From Exilibacterium sp. (GTDB lineage: Bacteria; Pseudomonadota; Gammaproteobacteria; Pseudomonadales; Cellvibrionaceae): DNA of 64,000 nucleotides. The notes below the pieces were generated by a model. That model had not been told where the DNA came from and did no database searches. It was given only the letters and a program-made list of their open reading frames with translations. Below, piece after piece: positions 1 to 9,353 of this stretch. Within the stretch, counting starts at the first letter, position 1. The number at the start of each line of letters is the position of its first letter. The stretch is taken from positions 62,001 through 126,000 of the forward strand of contig JANQMH010000021.1 of NCBI GenBank assembly GCA_028280195.1, read 5' to 3'. The position numbers were made by a program, and so were the translations under genes.

Positions 1-642
1 ACCGCTGGGAATCGGGGCCTCAAACAGGGCCAGGCTGTGGTGCCGCCTGTTGCAGTGCATGAAGAACAGGCGCTTTTCCGGTTCCGCCGGGTCGGGCGTA
101 AAACGCACTTTCATCAGGTCGGCCATACCAAAACCCATCACCTGCCGGTAAAATGCCAGGGTTTTGTCGAAGCTGGGGGCAGGTAAGACCACGTGGCCAA
201 ATCCCTGCTCACCGGTGACAAAGGATTTTATGCCTACCGGCGAGACAAATGGGGCAAAGTCCGAGACCGGCCCCCAGTAAACCTCGTGCTGATTGCCCTC
301 GGGATCGGCGAAGCGGATCATATCCTGCACTTGCCGCGCGGCGATCAACTCCCCGCTGGCACACTCGTAGGCCACGCCGGCCTCTTCCAGGGTATGGATC
401 GCATCGGCGAAGGCCTCGGGGCCAGCCACTTCCCAGCCACTGAAGCCATAGCTGTCACGGTCGGATTTTTCCACCACAATGCGGAACCGGCGCTCGTCCA
501 TTTTCAGGTAAACCCGTTCGTCGCCGTCGCTGTTGAGCGTTTCGGAAACCTCCATCATGCCCAACACCCGGGTACCGAAATCGGCCCAGCGGGCGGGGTC
601 GGTGCAGTTTACGCCGATGTAACCAAGGCTGTGTATTTTCAT
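1..642 (-). CDS. hsaC: extradiol ring-cleavage dioxygenase, HsaC/BphC type (3' end cut by window)
   Basis: Type I extradiol dioxygenase of the vicinal oxygen chelate fold. In steroid catabolism HsaC uses Fe(II) to cleave the catechol 3,4-DHSA formed from ring A. The first 214 residues are present and the gene runs off position 1. An N-terminal non-catalytic VOC module (about 1-125) is followed by the catalytic module starting near GEQGFGHVV. H150 and H201/H202 (RRHHSL) match the two metal-binding histidines of BphC/HsaC; the third ligand, a Glu, would lie outside the window. The ATG at 642 follows an AGGGGT ribosome-binding site. The assignment to HsaC rather than another BphC homologue rests on the neighbouring fadD3 and ipd genes. 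Confidence 0.85.
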   Translation of the reverse strand, partial: MKIHSLGYIGVNCTDPARWADFGTRVLGMMEVSETLNSDGDERVYLKMDERRFRIVVEKSDRDSYGFSGWEVAGPEAFADAIHTLEEAGVAYECASGELIAARQVQDMIRFADPEGNQHEVYWGPVSDFAPFVSPVGIKSFVTGEQGFGHVVLPAPSFDKTLAFYRQVMGFGMADLMKVRFTPDPAEPEKRLFFMHCNRRHHSLALFEAPIPSG

Positions 643-691
643 GATGATTTACCCCTGATGTGTTGATTAAAAGTCGCAGGCAGTGCTTTGC

Positions 692-2299
692 TTAGGCGGG
701 TAGCCGCTCGTTACTGGCAGCCAGTTTCTTCAGTTCCGGCTTCAATACCTTGCCCGACGCATTCAGGGGCAGGGCCTCCACATAACGAATCTTGCGTGGC
801 ACTTTATAGTTGGCCATCTTTTGCCGGCACCAACTGACCAGATCACCGTCTTCCAAGCGGGCGCCGGGTTTTAACACCACAAAGGCCATGGCCACTTCAC
901 CCATGCGCTCGTCGGGCACACCGATAACGGCATTCATGGCAATGTCCGGATGACCTGCCACAATATTTTCAATCTCAGCCGGGTAGCAGTTAAATCCGCC
1001 GGTAATGAACATATCCTTCAGGCGATCGGTGATGCGCAGATTGCCCCGTTCGTCCATCACCCCGATATCGCCGGTGTGGAGCCAGCCGGTGTTGTCGATT
1101 GCTTCGGCCGTGGCGACGTCGTTGTTAAAATAGCCCTTCATCACGTTAAAGCCGCGCAGTACGATTTCACCGGGTTGACCGCGCGGGACTTCGTTGTTGT
1201 GGCTGTCCACACAACGTACTTCAATGTCGGGAATAGCCCGCCCCGAAGTCGTGGCGACAGTCTTTGCGTCGTCGTCGGGGCGGCACATAGTGGCTATACC
1301 ACAGCTTTCAGTCAGTCCGTAGGCCGTAATCACCCGTTCGAAACCCAAACGCTCTTTCATTTGCCGGATCAATTCCACGGGAATGGCCGCAGCTCCCGTT
1401 GCCGTGCACCTGAGGCTGGCCATATCGTATTGATGCAACTGCGGATGGGCGAGCAATGACTGGAACAGGGTCGGGGGGCCGGGCAATACCGAGATCCTCT
1501 CCCCAGCAATGCGTTTTAGGATTTCCCCGCTGTCGAAGACCGCATGGGGCAGCAAGGTTACCCCTTTGATCAGGCAAACCAGAATTCCGGCTTTATAGCC
1601 AAAACTGTGGAAAAAGGGGTTGATTGCCAGGTAGCGGTCGCCCTCGGTAACGCCCACATTGTCCCCCCAGCTGTCGAATGCGCGCAGATTCTGGGCGTGG
1701 CAGGTCATAACGCCCTTGGGGTTCCCGGTGGTGCCGGAAGTAAAGAGGATGTCTGCAACGTCCTCACCGCGCACCTGTGCCATGCGTTCTGCAACGGCCG
1801 CAGCCGGTGTCTCACTCGCTTTTTCCAGAAAATTCTGCCAACGGGTATGAGGCGTTTCTCCAGCGCCAAACACCACAATTTTTTCCAGTAGCGGAAGGTC
1901 TTCGTCCTCCACCAATTTCGGATACTCGCAATCCAGAAAGGTGTCGATGGAGAACAGCAGCCTGGTCCCGCTGGTGCGCAGGATATAGGCCGCTTCGCTG
2001 CCCTTGTAGCGGGTATTGAGGGTCACCAGAACAGCACCGGCGCACTGTGAACCCAGCGCGGCGATTACCCACTGCGAGATATTCGGTGCCCAGACGCCAA
2101 CGCGATCCCCGGGCTGGATGCCGCAGGCGATCAGGGCCGCGGCCACTGCCCGGGTCTGATCGGCAAAAGCGCGAAAGCTGAGTCGCATATTTCCCTCCTC
2201 CAGAAACCGTCGCTCGCCAAAGCGCTCGGCGGCCACCGCGATCAGCTCGGGGATGGTCGTGGCGGTACTGCCGGAGGCGGGTTGTAATTGCGGGGGCAT
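692..2299 (-). CDS. fadD3: HIP-CoA ligase, FadD3-type AMP-dependent acyl-CoA synthetase
   Basis: ATP-dependent CoA ligase that in steroid degraders activates HIP (the C/D-ring propionate left after A/B-ring removal) as HIP-CoA. About 535 residues. The ANL P-loop reads FTSGTTGNPKG, followed by AINPFFHSFGYKAG, TAYGLTES, WLHTGDIG and the C-terminal NASGKVLKPEL that carries the catalytic lysine. Several of these segments are close to mycobacterial FadD3 as I remember it. The reading frame stays open to an ATG at 2371, but I place the start at 2299 because homology begins just after it; neither start has a strong ribosome-binding site. It is divergent from ipdA and shares its strand with the ring-cleavage dioxygenase. 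Confidence 0.88.
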   Translation of the reverse strand: MPPQLQPASGSTATTIPELIAVAAERFGERRFLEEGNMRLSFRAFADQTRAVAAALIACGIQPGDRVGVWAPNISQWVIAALGSQCAGAVLVTLNTRYKGSEAAYILRTSGTRLLFSIDTFLDCEYPKLVEDEDLPLLEKIVVFGAGETPHTRWQNFLEKASETPAAAVAERMAQVRGEDVADILFTSGTTGNPKGVMTCHAQNLRAFDSWGDNVGVTEGDRYLAINPFFHSFGYKAGILVCLIKGVTLLPHAVFDSGEILKRIAGERISVLPGPPTLFQSLLAHPQLHQYDMASLRCTATGAAAIPVELIRQMKERLGFERVITAYGLTESCGIATMCRPDDDAKTVATTSGRAIPDIEVRCVDSHNNEVPRGQPGEIVLRGFNVMKGYFNNDVATAEAIDNTGWLHTGDIGVMDERGNLRITDRLKDMFITGGFNCYPAEIENIVAGHPDIAMNAVIGVPDERMGEVAMAFVVLKPGARLEDGDLVSWCRQKMANYKVPRKIRYVEALPLNASGKVLKPELKKLAASNERLPA

Positions 2300-2485
2300 A
2301 GCGGGTTCTCTGGCCTTCAGACGCTCTCTTCCTATTGTGCACAAGGTATCGGAACTGCTGCCGGCTGTCATAGTCCTGTTGGACGATGAGCCGTATAGGC
2401 AAAGCTCCCATAATTCCCGCTAAGCCCCCGGATCGGTAATGGCAATTTTGCTCTGAGCTAGAGAGGTTTTGTATGAGGGTTCTGC
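2300..2485. promoter_or_regulatory. divergent promoter region fadD3 / ipdA
   Basis: Noncoding gap between two divergent steroid genes, so promoters for both must lie here. I see no perfect long palindrome and no recognisable TetR-type KstR2 site. A GATCGGTAA segment near 2432-2440 resembles one half of the operator found in the 24-31 kb island, but it is unpaired and may be chance. Confidence 0.4.
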
Positions 2486-3361
2486 ATGAGTAAGGTGCGT
2501 TCCGCACAGCAAGCCATTGCCGCTATCAAAGATGGCATGACTATCGGTATTGGCGGCTGGGGCCCCCGCCGTAAACCTATGGCCCTGGTGCGCGAGCTGC
2601 TGCGTTCCGAATGCAAGGATCTGACCGTGGTGGCCTATGGGGGGGCCGATGTGGGCATGCTATGTGCTGCCGGCAAGGTGAAAAAGGTGGTTTTCGCCTT
2701 TGTCTCGCTGGACTTTATTCCCCTGGAGCCCTATTTCCGTCGGGCCCGCCAAAACGGCGATATCGAGGCGATGGAGATCGATGAAGGGATGCTGCTGCTG
2801 GGACTGCGCGCAGCGGCCTGGAAGATCCCCTTTATTCCCACCCGCGTCGGTCTCGGTACCGATGTGATCAACCTTAACGACGATATCAAAGTGATCGACA
2901 GCCCCTACGATGACAAGGCGTGGGTGGCCATGCCGGCGCTGCCGGTGGATGTCGCGCTGCTGCATGTCGATCGCGCCGATGCCCGCGGCGTGTGCCAGAT
3001 CAAGGGGCCCGATCTGTATATGGACGACTGGTTTGCCCGTGCCGCCAAGACTGCTGTGGTCAGCTGTGATGAGCTGGTCGAGACAGGTTGCTTTGCTGCA
3101 GGTGATGAAGCCCGTTTCGTATTCTGGGAACGCAGCCAGACCGATACCGTGGTGCCGATTGCCGGCGGCGCCCACCCTACCTCCTGCACACCGCTGTACG
3201 GCCTGGACGTGGCTCATTTCAAAGAGTACAGCGCCCTGGCCAAAGAGGAGGGCTTTGCGCGTTATCTTGAGAAATACATTACCGGCAAAACCGAGGCCGA
3301 GTATCAGCAAGCTGTCGGCGGGCTGGAGGCGATCCGCAAATTGCCACTGCCGGTCTATTAG
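2486..3361 (+). CDS. ipdA: COCHEA-CoA hydrolase alpha subunit (class I CoA-transferase family)
   Basis: Alpha subunit of IpdAB (called ScdL1L2 in Comamonas), which hydrolytically opens the last steroid ring, ring C, in COCHEA-CoA. 291 residues, close to the family length. MTIGIGGWGPRRKPMALVR, YGGADVGMLC, FVSLD and the MEIDEGML segment (E100) align by eye with Mycobacterium IpdA; a glutamate in that last segment is reported as essential there, although I recall the exact position only approximately. The start ATG is preceded by TGAGGG. First gene of the long plus-strand run; ipdB follows after 20 nt, as expected for two subunits of one enzyme. Confidence 0.92.
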   Translation: MSKVRSAQQAIAAIKDGMTIGIGGWGPRRKPMALVRELLRSECKDLTVVAYGGADVGMLCAAGKVKKVVFAFVSLDFIPLEPYFRRARQNGDIEAMEIDEGMLLLGLRAAAWKIPFIPTRVGLGTDVINLNDDIKVIDSPYDDKAWVAMPALPVDVALLHVDRADARGVCQIKGPDLYMDDWFARAAKTAVVSCDELVETGCFAAGDEARFVFWERSQTDTVVPIAGGAHPTSCTPLYGLDVAHFKEYSALAKEEGFARYLEKYITGKTEAEYQQAVGGLEAIRKLPLPVY

Positions 3362-3381
3362 TCTGGCCTAGGAATTTATCG

Positions 3382-4185
3382 ATGAGTACGCCTGCAAAAG
3401 ATTATAGCCTGGCAGAGTTGATGATCGTTGCCGCTGCCGAAGCCTTTCGCAACGACGGGGAAGTGCTGGCCACCGGTATCGGCCTGATCCCGCGCCTGGC
3501 CGCCAGCCTGGCCATGAAGACCTTCAACCCTGACCTGATGATGACCGACTCGGAAGCCTTCATGCTGTCCGAGCCCAATCCGGTCAGCGGCCGCCGTTCT
3601 CACGAAGGCCAAAGACAGGAATGCTGGATGGGCTTTTCCCGGATTTTTGATACTGTGTGGAGTGGCAAGCGCCACGCCATGGTGGGTCCCACCCAAATCG
3701 ACAAATACGGCCAGGCCAATATCTCCGCCCTGGGTGAGAATTATCATCGGCCCAAAGTGCAGATGCTGGGGGTGCGCGGTTTTCCGGGTAACTCCATCTG
3801 CCACGCCAACTCATTCTTCGTGCCTTCCCACAGCAAGCGTGTATTTGTGCAGGGCGAATGCGACATGGTGGCCTCCATCGGTTATAACCCGGCGCGCTTG
3901 CCTAAGGGGTACCGCCTGGACGATATCGATATCCGCAGGGTGATTACCGATCTTTGTCTGATGGACTGGCAGGGACCCAAGCGTATGTTGCAGTTGCTCA
4001 GCCTGCACCCCGGCATTAGCGTTGAGCGAGTGTTGGAAAATACCGGGTTTGAAGTCCACATACCGGAATATGTGCCAGTCACCAGGGCGCCTAGTGAAGA
4101 GCAGCTGGCCCTTATCCGCCAGCTGGACCCGGAGAACTGGCGGGCTAAACAGCTGCGAGACAATCCGCCGGGAGATCGATCTTAG
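3382..4185 (+). CDS. ipdB: COCHEA-CoA hydrolase beta subunit
   Basis: Beta subunit of the IpdAB ring-C hydrolase. 267 residues. Recognisable family segments are MMTDSEAFML, QIDKYGQANISALG, MLGVRGFPGNSICHANSFF, and a C-terminal LSLHPGISVERVLENTGFE. AGGA sits 10 nt before the ATG. It lies 20 nt after ipdA, and the pair precedes the crotonase and ipdC, the usual gene set. Like mycobacterial IpdB it belongs to the CoA-transferase fold but is expected to act as a hydrolase. Confidence 0.92.
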   Translation: MSTPAKDYSLAELMIVAAAEAFRNDGEVLATGIGLIPRLAASLAMKTFNPDLMMTDSEAFMLSEPNPVSGRRSHEGQRQECWMGFSRIFDTVWSGKRHAMVGPTQIDKYGQANISALGENYHRPKVQMLGVRGFPGNSICHANSFFVPSHSKRVFVQGECDMVASIGYNPARLPKGYRLDDIDIRRVITDLCLMDWQGPKRMLQLLSLHPGISVERVLENTGFEVHIPEYVPVTRAPSEEQLALIRQLDPENWRAKQLRDNPPGDRS

Positions 4186-4257
4186 GCAACTCATAGTCCG
4201 CGGTGGTTTAGCCGGCGGGCCTGAATAAGCGACGCAAGCATGGGTGAAGGAACTGAC

Positions 4258-5124
4258 GTGGTAACTGAAGAAAAAGACAGCGTGCTCTATGATGTGCACG
4301 CAGAGGTGGCGAGCATTACCATGAACCGCCCGCGGTACCGTAATGCCCAGAACGGGCGTATGACCTATGCATTGGATGACGCGTTCAAACGCGCTGTCGA
4401 TGACGATTGTGTCAAGGTGATTGTTCTCAAAGGAGCTGGCCGACACTTTTCCGCCGGTCACGATATCGGCACGCCCGGTCGCGACATCAACGACAGCCAG
4501 GATCGCAAAACCCTCTGGTATGATCACGCCGACAAAACCGGTGGTGAATTTCTCTATGTGCGTGAAGCCGAGGCGTATCTCGGTATGTGTCGTCGCTGGC
4601 GGGATATTCCCAAACCCACCATTGCCATGGTACAGGGGGCTTGTATTGCCGGTGGTTTAATGCTGGCCTGGGTGTGTGACCTGATAGTTGCGTCCGATGA
4701 CGCGTTTTTTTCTGATCCGGTGGTACGCATGGGCATACCCGGTGTGGAATACTTTGCGCACCCTTTTGAGTTGCATCCCAGAATCGCCAAGGAATTTCTG
4801 TTTACCGGCGAGCGCATGAATGCCGAGCGTGCCTACCGGTTGGGCATGGTCAATCGCGTGTGTAAGCGCGAGGAACTTGAAGCCGAAACGTTGAGGTTGG
4901 CCAACAAGGTTGCCGAGATGCCGCGCCTGGGGCTGGCTCTCACCAAGCAGGCGATCAACAACATCGAAGACTTGCAGGGCAAGCGCACCGGGATGGAGGC
5001 GGCCTATGCCTGGCACCATTTTGCCCACACACACAATGAGCTGGAAACCGGGCACAAGCTGGGTGGACAGGACGCCAAATCCATGGCCGCAAAAAACACA
5101 GAGCAAAACAAGCAGGGGATCTAG
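4258..5124 (+). CDS. enoyl-CoA hydratase/isomerase family protein (steroid cluster, second crotonase)
   Basis: Crotonase-fold enzyme, about 288 residues, longer than EchA20. The oxyanion-hole segments AGRHFSAGHDIGT and MVQGACIAGGLMLAW are present, and there is a 40-residue C-terminal extension rich in charged residues. It lies between ipdB and ipdC, so it probably acts on a C/D-ring CoA thioester, but the step is not clear from sequence; Comamonas clusters carry extra crotonases such as ScdN. I chose the GTG at 4258 because GAAGGA lies 6 nt upstream; an ATG at 4240 in frame has no ribosome-binding site. It ends 3 nt before ipdC. Confidence 0.8.
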   Translation: MVTEEKDSVLYDVHAEVASITMNRPRYRNAQNGRMTYALDDAFKRAVDDDCVKVIVLKGAGRHFSAGHDIGTPGRDINDSQDRKTLWYDHADKTGGEFLYVREAEAYLGMCRRWRDIPKPTIAMVQGACIAGGLMLAWVCDLIVASDDAFFSDPVVRMGIPGVEYFAHPFELHPRIAKEFLFTGERMNAERAYRLGMVNRVCKREELEAETLRLANKVAEMPRLGLALTKQAINNIEDLQGKRTGMEAAYAWHHFAHTHNELETGHKLGGQDAKSMAAKNTEQNKQGI

Positions 5125-5127
5125 GCT

Positions 5128-6177
5128 GTGAGCGTGTTGAAAACGCCACTGACAAGACTGCTGGGCTGCCAATACCCGATCATCCAAACAGCCATGGGGT
5201 GGGTGGCTGATGCGGGCCTGGTGGCGAGTACCTGCAACGCCGGGGGATTTGGCTTTCTCGCCGGGGCCGTGATGACACCGGCCGAGGTGGAAGCGTGTAT
5301 TCTCGATATCAAGAAAAAAACCGACCGCCCTTTTGGCGTCAACTTCCATATGTACACACCAGGTGCGGAAAAAATCGTCGAAATCTGTATCAGGCACGGT
5401 GTACGTGCGGTGAGTTACAGCCGCTCGCCGTCCAGAGACAAGATCGACAAGCTGAAAGACATGGGGGTGATCTGCATACCTACCGTAGGCGCACTGAAGC
5501 ATGCCGTGAAAGCGGTGGAAATGGGCGCGGATGCGGTTGTGGTGCAGGGCGGTGAAGGTGGCGGTCATACCGGTGGTATCGCCAGCTCCATCCTACTGCC
5601 GCAGGTGGTGGACACGCTGGATGTGCCAGTCGTTGCTGCCGGTGGGTTTAAAGACGGCCGCGGCCTGGTCGCGGCGCTCAGTTTTGGCGCCGCCGGTGTT
5701 GCGATGGGTACCCGCTTCCTGATGAGTCGGGAAAGCCCGGTGCCGGACCAGACCAAGGCCCGCTATGTGGGGGCACTCACCGAGCAGATTATCGTCAGCA
5801 ACAAGCTCGATGGCATGCCACAGCGTATGATCAACAACCGCTGTCTGCAGCAACTGCAGAGTACCTCAATACCGGCGACCCTGTGGCTGGCGCTCAAGAA
5901 CGGCTGGGCATTCAGTAAAATCACCGGTGGTTCTCTCTGGGGTATGTTGAGTGCCGGTTGGCAGATGAAAAAAGCCAGCGGCATGAGTTTGGGGCAAACC
6001 CTGATGGCTGCCAACGCGCCGATGCTGATTCAGCAGGCCATGGTCAGGGGGTATCCGGACCAGGGCATCCTGCCATCCGGGCAGGTGGCGGGGACGATTG
6101 ACGACCTGCCCACGTGCAAAGACATTATTGGCGGTATTGTCACGCAGGCTGAGGACACACTGGCGCGGTTGCGATGA
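5128..6177 (+). CDS. ipdC: IpdC-type flavin oxidoreductase (nitronate monooxygenase family)
   Basis: FMN-dependent TIM-barrel enzyme of the nitronate monooxygenase/2-nitropropane dioxygenase family. IpdC (ScdK in Comamonas) introduces a double bond into the C/D-ring CoA intermediate before ring D is opened. 349 residues. Visible segments are PIIQTAMGWVADAGLV at the N-terminus, VQGGEGGGHTGG (phosphate and flavin binding), VVAAGGFKDGRGL and GTRFLMSRESP. The start is GTG, 3 nt after the previous stop, so translation is probably coupled. Its place between ipdAB and echA20 supports IpdC over a true nitronate monooxygenase. Confidence 0.88.
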   Translation: MSVLKTPLTRLLGCQYPIIQTAMGWVADAGLVASTCNAGGFGFLAGAVMTPAEVEACILDIKKKTDRPFGVNFHMYTPGAEKIVEICIRHGVRAVSYSRSPSRDKIDKLKDMGVICIPTVGALKHAVKAVEMGADAVVVQGGEGGGHTGGIASSILLPQVVDTLDVPVVAAGGFKDGRGLVAALSFGAAGVAMGTRFLMSRESPVPDQTKARYVGALTEQIIVSNKLDGMPQRMINNRCLQQLQSTSIPATLWLALKNGWAFSKITGGSLWGMLSAGWQMKKASGMSLGQTLMAANAPMLIQQAMVRGYPDQGILPSGQVAGTIDDLPTCKDIIGGIVTQAEDTLARLR

Positions 6178-6206
6178 CGCCTTGCCCCATAACAGGAGAG
6201 CGTTTT

Positions 6207-6953
6207 ATGGTTTTCAAAACCACTATTGAAGCCGGTATTGCCGAACTGGTGCTGGATTGTCCGCCGGTCAATGCCTTTGACAGTCGGGCCTGGTTTTCCA
6301 TCGCCAATGAACTGAACCAGCTGGGTGAGGATTCGGCGGTTAAAGTGATTGTGATACGCGCAGAAGGCAAAGGCTTCTGCGCGGGGGTGGACATTAAGGA
6401 GCTGGCTGCCGACGGCACTAAAATCGTGGCGGTAAACAAAGGCAACTACGACACCTTCAAGGCCGTGCATCTCAACCCCAAACCGGTGATTGTGGCGCTG
6501 CACGGGTTTGTCCTGGGCGGAGGCATCGGCATCGCCGGCGCGGCCGACATTATCATCGCCTCCGACTGCACCCGTTTCGGCGTGCCGGAAATCGATCGCG
6601 GGGCCATGGGCGGCGGTGCTCACCTGCAACGCATGTTCCCGCTACAAAAAGTTCGCTACCTGTACTACACCGGCGAGTTCATCGATGCCGGCGAAGCATA
6701 CCGCCTGGGTGCGGTGGAGCGGATAGTTGCCAAAGATGCTCTGCGCGAAACCGCGCTGGCGATAGCGGCCAAAATTGCCGAAAAGTCTTCGTCGATGGTA
6801 CGGTTGGCCAAAGAGGCGCTGACCGGTATTGAAGACGGCAGCTTGGAAGACAAATATCGCTGGGAGCAGGGCTTTACCTTGCAGGCTTATACCGAAGGCG
6901 ATTCCCGGGAAGCACGCGATGCCTTTGTCGAAAAGCGCGATGCGAAATTCTAA
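6207..6953 (+). CDS. echA20: EchA20-type ring-D hydrolase (crotonase family)
   Basis: Crotonase-superfamily enzyme that in mycobacteria opens steroid ring D hydrolytically, giving COCHEA-CoA, the substrate of IpdAB (ScdY in Comamonas). 248 residues, the same length as EchA20. PPVNAFDSRAWF, GFCAGVDIKEL, VLGGGIGIAG and GVPEIDRGAMGG match EchA20 family segments. The frame extends to 6174, but the ATG at 6207 has AGGAGA 7 nt upstream and gives the family N-terminus, so I use it. Confidence 0.9.
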   Translation: MVFKTTIEAGIAELVLDCPPVNAFDSRAWFSIANELNQLGEDSAVKVIVIRAEGKGFCAGVDIKELAADGTKIVAVNKGNYDTFKAVHLNPKPVIVALHGFVLGGGIGIAGAADIIIASDCTRFGVPEIDRGAMGGGAHLQRMFPLQKVRYLYYTGEFIDAGEAYRLGAVERIVAKDALRETALAIAAKIAEKSSSMVRLAKEALTGIEDGSLEDKYRWEQGFTLQAYTEGDSREARDAFVEKRDAKF

Positions 6954-7025
6954 CAGCCCTCGTTACTGTAGATGCCGCTTCCCACAGGCTGGAGACTGGC
7001 TGATCAGCAAGGTCGAGAAGTAGAT

Positions 7026-8189
7026 ATGGATCTGAACTATACCCCCGAACAAATCGCCTTCCGTGGTGAAGTGCGCGCATGGCTGGCCGACAATGTACCC
7101 GCCCGGCCGCTCCAGTCCTTTGACACTGCCGAGGGTTTTGAACAGCACCGTGAATGGGAGAAAACTCTCGCTAAGGGGAGCTGGGGCATGGTGACCTGGC
7201 CCGAGGAATATGGCGGACGCGGCTGCAACCTGATCGAGTGGCTGATTTTCGAAGAGGAATACTATCGAGCCAGGGCACCGCTACGTGTGAACCAGAACGG
7301 TATTTTCCTGTTGGGACCGACCCTGATGGAATTCGGTACTGATGCCCAGAAAGCGCGCTTTATCACCGGGATGGCCAGCGGCGACGAAATGTGGGCCCAG
7401 GGCTGGTCCGAGCCGGGTGCCGGCAGCGATATGGCCGCGATTCGCTCTAAAGCCATTCGCGACGGCAATGCGTATGTGATTAATGGCCAGAAAGTATGGT
7501 CAACCCGTGCGGTATTTGCCGATTGGGTATTCTGTATTTTCCGCACCGATCCCGAGTCACAGCGTCACCACGGCTTGTCTTTTATCTTGGTGCCGCTGGA
7601 CGCTCCGGGAATTACGGTACGTCCCATCGCCCAGCTGAATGGCTTGCCCGGTTTTGCCGAGATCTTTTTTGACAATGTGCGAGTGCCGCTGGAAAACCGT
7701 CTCGGCGATGAGGGGCAGGGCTGGCATATTGCCATGGCCACTGCGGGCTTTGAACGCGGTTTGATGTTGCGCAGTCCGGCCCGCTTCCAGGAAACCGCCA
7801 AGCGTCTGGTGGAGCTTTACCGCGCCCACCAAAACGATATTCTCGACCTGAGTATCGAAGACGCGGTGGTGCAATCCTTCATGGATGCCGAGGCCTACGC
7901 GCTTTTCACCTACCAAACCGCATCGCGGCTGATAAACGGTGGAAAGATCGGTGCCGAAGCCTCACTGAACAAGATCTTCTGGTCCGAACTGGATCAGCGT
8001 ATGCACGAAACCGCCATGAGCATTCTGGCATCCCGCGCGGAACTGTTGCCAAATGCATCCGCGGCGGGTGATATCGGAAACTGGTTGGACGGTTTCCTGT
8101 TTGCGCAGTCGGGCCCGATTTACGCCGGCACCAACGAAATTCAACGCAATATCATTGCCGAGCGCCTGCTGGGCATGCCGCGTAGATAA
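7026..8189 (+). CDS. acyl-CoA dehydrogenase, FadE31-like subunit
   Basis: FAD-dependent acyl-CoA dehydrogenase, 387 residues. It begins MDLNYTPEQIAFRGEVR and ends PIYAGTNEIQRNIIAERLLG; both closely resemble FadE31, which pairs with FadE32 or FadE33 to dehydrogenate the ring-opened methyl-oxo-octanedioyl-CoA. WSEPGAGSD and NGQKVWSTRA are the flavin-side signatures. The position of the MCAD catalytic glutamate is Ala (YAGT, not YEGT), so the base must lie elsewhere, as usual for heteromeric steroid dehydrogenases. The start at 7026 is favoured by GAGAAG upstream. The FadE32-like partner follows after 11 nt. Confidence 0.87.
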   Translation: MDLNYTPEQIAFRGEVRAWLADNVPARPLQSFDTAEGFEQHREWEKTLAKGSWGMVTWPEEYGGRGCNLIEWLIFEEEYYRARAPLRVNQNGIFLLGPTLMEFGTDAQKARFITGMASGDEMWAQGWSEPGAGSDMAAIRSKAIRDGNAYVINGQKVWSTRAVFADWVFCIFRTDPESQRHHGLSFILVPLDAPGITVRPIAQLNGLPGFAEIFFDNVRVPLENRLGDEGQGWHIAMATAGFERGLMLRSPARFQETAKRLVELYRAHQNDILDLSIEDAVVQSFMDAEAYALFTYQTASRLINGGKIGAEASLNKIFWSELDQRMHETAMSILASRAELLPNASAAGDIGNWLDGFLFAQSGPIYAGTNEIQRNIIAERLLGMPRR

Positions 8190-8200
8190 GGGGAGAGCGC

Positions 8201-9265
8201 ATGGACTTTACATTTACCGAAGATCAGTTGCTGTTCGCTGACAATGTCAAGGACTTTCTCCGAGCCGAGGTTACACCGCAATCTCTGCGCCGGTCCTGGG
8301 AGGTTGAGACCGGTCGCAACCCCGGGCTGTGGCAGCAGTTGGTCGACCTGGGCCTGAGTGCAATGTTGGTGCCTGAGGCACAGGGCGGCCTGGGGATGAA
8401 CGAACTGGATTTCGTGTTGCTGGCGCAGGAGTGTGGCCGGGTAGCTCTGGCTGAACCGCTGGTGGAAACCGCGCTGGTTGCCACGCCGCTGTTAAGCAGT
8501 CTGGCGCCAAAGGACGACCGCTGTGGGACACTGTTGGCGCAGCTGACTGCCGGTAAGGCCAGGATTGCTGTAGGCCACGCCGCCAACGGTCTGGTCTGTG
8601 ATGCCCATATCGCTGACTGGCTGTTATTGCCGAGCGGTGATCAGATCCATCTGCTGGCCCGCGACCAGGTTGCCCTGATCGCCCAGGACAGTATCGATCC
8701 GTGCCGGCGCTTATTTTTTGTGGAGTGGCAGGGCAGTGACGAAACCTGTGTTGCCAGCGGTGCCGAAGGCGTTGCCCTGCTGGCCGCCTCCCTCAACCGC
8801 GGCGCCTTGGGCGCCGCCGCGCAGATGATCGGGCTGGCTGAAGCCATGATCACTATGAGCGTGCAGTACGCCACCGGTCGTATTCAGTTTGGCCGGGCCA
8901 TTGGTGCCAACCAGGCGTTGAAGCACCAGATGGCGAATTGCGCCGTGAAAACCGAGTTTGCCAAAGCGCCTTTGTACCGTGCCGCATATACCCTGAGCCG
9001 ACGACCTTCCCATGCGGACTTTGCCGTCTCCCACGCCAAAGTGGTTGCGGGCGAAGCGGCTCTGCTGGCAGCCAAGCACGGTATGCAGGTTCACGGTGCC
9101 ATGGGATATACCTGGGAGTATGACCTGCATATCTTTATGAAACGGGCCTGGGCATTGGACAAATTCTGGGGACACGCCGGTTTCCACAAAAACCGCCTGC
9201 ACCAGTGGTTAATGAATCCCAACGCCAAGATAGGAGCCGATAAAACTTTCGGCGTTCAGGCGTAA
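8201..9265 (+). CDS. acyl-CoA dehydrogenase, FadE32-like partner subunit
   Basis: Second subunit of the heteromeric acyl-CoA dehydrogenase encoded with the upstream gene. 354 residues. It starts MDFTFTEDQLLFADNVKDFL and carries the C-terminal-domain segments TGRIQFGRAIGANQALKHQ and MQVHGAMGYTWEYDLHIFMK. The middle domain is degenerate and lacks the usual WSEPGAGSD flavin loop, typical of the beta-type subunits of alpha2beta2 steroid dehydrogenases. The ribosome-binding site GGGGAGAG is strong. The gap to the next gene contains a 9-bp hairpin. Confidence 0.85.
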   Translation: MDFTFTEDQLLFADNVKDFLRAEVTPQSLRRSWEVETGRNPGLWQQLVDLGLSAMLVPEAQGGLGMNELDFVLLAQECGRVALAEPLVETALVATPLLSSLAPKDDRCGTLLAQLTAGKARIAVGHAANGLVCDAHIADWLLLPSGDQIHLLARDQVALIAQDSIDPCRRLFFVEWQGSDETCVASGAEGVALLAASLNRGALGAAAQMIGLAEAMITMSVQYATGRIQFGRAIGANQALKHQMANCAVKTEFAKAPLYRAAYTLSRRPSHADFAVSHAKVVAGEAALLAAKHGMQVHGAMGYTWEYDLHIFMKRAWALDKFWGHAGFHKNRLHQWLMNPNAKIGADKTFGVQA

Positions 9266-9286
9266 TCAGTACTCCGATCGCATACC

Positions 9287-9331
9287 GGGTGGATTGCACT
9301 GCGCTTTTGTGCCCTTCGGGTAAATCCGCCC
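9287..9331. other. intergenic hairpin between fadE and fadA6-type genes
   Basis: GGGTGGATT (9287-9295) pairs with AATCCGCCC (9323-9331) with one G-U pair and a 27-nt loop. It lies in the 88-nt gap of an otherwise tight operon. It could be a processing or attenuation site; there is no T-run, so it is a poor candidate for an intrinsic terminator. Confidence 0.35.
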
Positions 9332-9353
9332 AGAGCATGTAAACACAGGACAG